A stretch of DNA of 7,139 nt. It comes from Candidatus Omnitrophota bacterium (GTDB lineage Bacteria > Omnitrophota > Gorgyraeia > Velamenicoccales > JABMQK01). The notes below the pieces were generated by a model. It worked only from the letters and a program-made list of their open reading frames with translations, was not told where the DNA came from and ran no database searches. A program made the position numbers and the translations under genes. This document shows positions 6,391 to 7,139 of this stretch, one piece after another. The first letter of the stretch is position 1; the number at the start of each line of letters is the position of its first letter. The stretch lies in NCBI GenBank assembly GCA_028712915.1, contig JAQTPJ010000042.1, positions 1 to 7,139 of the forward strand, in the 5' to 3' direction.

Positions 6391-6715
6391 CAACTTTTAT
6401 AACCTTCATCTTTGCTTTCTTAATTTCTTCGCCGCTTAACAGACCATAACACAAAACTATTATTTTATCCCCTGTATGGCCGGAACGCGCGGCAGGCCCG
6501 TTTAAACAAACAACGCCGGAACCCTTTTTTGCCTTTATTACATAAGTTTCTATTCTTGAGCCGTTATTTATATTCAAAATCTCAACCTTCTCGCCTTCTC
6601 TTATTCCTGCTGCTTCTAAAATCTTAGCGTCCAGGGTAATGCTTCCTTCATAATAAAGGTTAGCCTCGGTTACCTTCAGGTCGCTTATCTTCGATTTACA
6701 AAAAATATGAAACAT
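6353..6715 (-). CDS. panD: Aspartate 1-decarboxylase proenzyme
   Basis: PanD makes beta-alanine from L-aspartate for pantothenate and hence CoA. It is a pyruvoyl enzyme made by self-cleavage of a proenzyme. At 120 residues it is near normal length. Cleavage is expected between Gly24 and Ser25 in YYEGSIT (21-27), at exactly the position used in E. coli, with Ser25 becoming the pyruvoyl group. Lys9, Arg54, Thr57, Tyr58 (RIETY) and Asn72 are conserved active-site positions. The N-terminal KSKI and VTEANL segments also fit. The ATG at 6715 is 4 bp after the ackA stop, with GAGAGG 10 nt upstream inside ackA. The 3' end overlaps def by about 40 bp. No other pantothenate gene (panB, panC) is in the window, so this panD has been separated from its pathway partners. 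Confidence 0.96.
   Translation of the reverse strand: MFHIFCKSKISDLKVTEANLYYEGSITLDAKILEAAGIREGEKVEILNINNGSRIETYVIKAKKGSGVVCLNGPAARSGHTGDKIIVLCYGLLSGEEIKKAKMKVIKVDERNRIKHTHLR
6403..6407 (-). promoter_or_regulatory. Ribosome binding site of def, inside panD
   Basis: GAAGG on the minus strand lies 9 nt before a TTG (6393) and 12 nt before the ATG (6390) of def. Spacing favours TTG, codon preference favours ATG; the two proteins differ by one Met. Confidence 0.45.
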
Positions 6716-6719
6716 TTTT

Positions 6720-7139
6720 CTAATTCCTCTCTTTCTTGCTTACTAACGCGTACATTTCCTGAGCAATCGTCAATTCTTCGTCGGTATGTATGACCAGGAA
6801 TTTTACGTTTAATTTCTTAAGAAAACCCGTGATGCCGTAAGAAATCATTCTTTTAAGATTAATGTGCTCTCCTATGCCGGCAGTAAAAACCACCGCGTCC
6901 ACACCGCCCATAACAGCAATATAAGCCCCGATATATTTTCTTATGCTGTATGTAAAAACGCTTAAGGCTATTTTTGCACGCTTGCTGCCTTTCTTGGCGG
7001 CCTTTCCGATAAGCCTCATGTCATTACTTATGCCTGATACACCTTTAAGTCCGCTCTGCTTATTGAGTATTTCCTCCATCTGCTCAGGGCCAATTTTATC
7101 TTTCTGCATTATATATAATACTACCGCCGGATCTATATC
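6720..7139 (-). CDS. ackA: Acetate kinase, N-terminal part beyond window
   Basis: This is the C-terminal 139 codons of acetate kinase, which interconverts acetyl phosphate plus ADP with acetate plus ATP, the usual last step of acetate fermentation. The frame is open to the right edge. The first visible residues, DIDPAVV, match the family GDxDP region, so the Met codon at 7109 is internal and not the start. Family segments follow: NKQSGLKGVSGISNDMR (about 26-42), RAKIAL, KYIGAYIAVMGGVDAVVFTAGIGE (adenine-binding GIGE), and TDEELTIAQE near the end. Two oddities are visible. GIGEN of most members reads GIGEH. Only about 26 residues separate it from the TDEEL motif, where about 47 are usual, as if an LDxxxN-type segment had been lost cleanly in frame. 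The family call is firm; activity is less certain because of that deletion. panD follows after 4 bp. Confidence 0.93.
   Translation of the reverse strand, partial: DIDPAVVLYIMQKDKIGPEQMEEILNKQSGLKGVSGISNDMRLIGKAAKKGSKRAKIALSVFTYSIRKYIGAYIAVMGGVDAVVFTAGIGEHINLKRMISYGITGFLKKLNVKFLVIHTDEELTIAQEMYALVSKKERN
6726..6731 (-). promoter_or_regulatory. Ribosome binding site of panD, inside the ackA end
   Basis: GAGAGG on the minus strand lies 10 nt before the panD ATG and overlaps the last codons of ackA. It is one of the strongest Shine-Dalgarno sequences seen in the window and supports the start at 6715. Confidence 0.6.

Overview
The window is a densely packed, single-direction stretch of bacterial chromosome. 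All ten genes lie on the minus strand, so transcription runs from the right edge (7139) to the left edge (1). Two genes are cut by the edges: ackA lacks its N-terminal part at the right, and an MBL-fold hydrolase lacks its C-terminal part at the left. No tRNA, rRNA, CRISPR array, transposase or phage gene is visible, and no intrinsic terminator (GC-rich stem plus T-run in the minus direction) is seen between the genes. I read it as an ordinary core-genome region, with a few details worth checking.

In transcription order the layout is: ackA (acetate kinase, partial), panD (aspartate 1-decarboxylase), def (peptide deformylase), a 66-residue cysteine-rich protein resembling the DUF6485 group, lipA (lipoyl synthase), trxB (thioredoxin reductase), pckG (GTP-type PEP carboxykinase), a multi-pass membrane protein of the lysylphosphatidylglycerol synthase TM / UPF0104 flippase-like family, a DUF523 (YbbK/TudS-like) protein, and an MBL-fold metallo-hydrolase (partial). 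From ackA to trxB the spacing is 4 bp, a 38-41 bp overlap, 9 bp, 4 bp and a 16 bp overlap, which fits one translationally coupled transcript. Gaps of 35, 20 and 74 bp then separate pckG, the membrane gene and DUF523. DUF523 and the MBL gene abut with no gap.

The gene content suggests an anaerobic or fermentative bacterium. Acetate kinase gives substrate-level ATP, GTP-PEPCK links oxaloacetate and PEP, panD feeds CoA synthesis, and lipA supplies the lipoyl cofactor for glycine cleavage or 2-oxoacid dehydrogenases. Several products carry or make metal centres or thiols: LipA with two [4Fe-4S] clusters, a metal-dependent deformylase, a probable Fe-S DUF523 protein, thioredoxin reductase and the Cys-rich peptide. 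The moderate-to-low GC, GTG and TTG starts, and mixed operon of unrelated housekeeping genes would suit an uncultivated lineage such as Omnitrophota or a relative. That taxonomic guess is an impression and cannot be proved from this window.

The points most worth a second look are an apparent deletion of about 20 residues near the C-terminus of acetate kinase, the small eight-cysteine protein lodged between def and lipA, and the lipA/trxB overlap.
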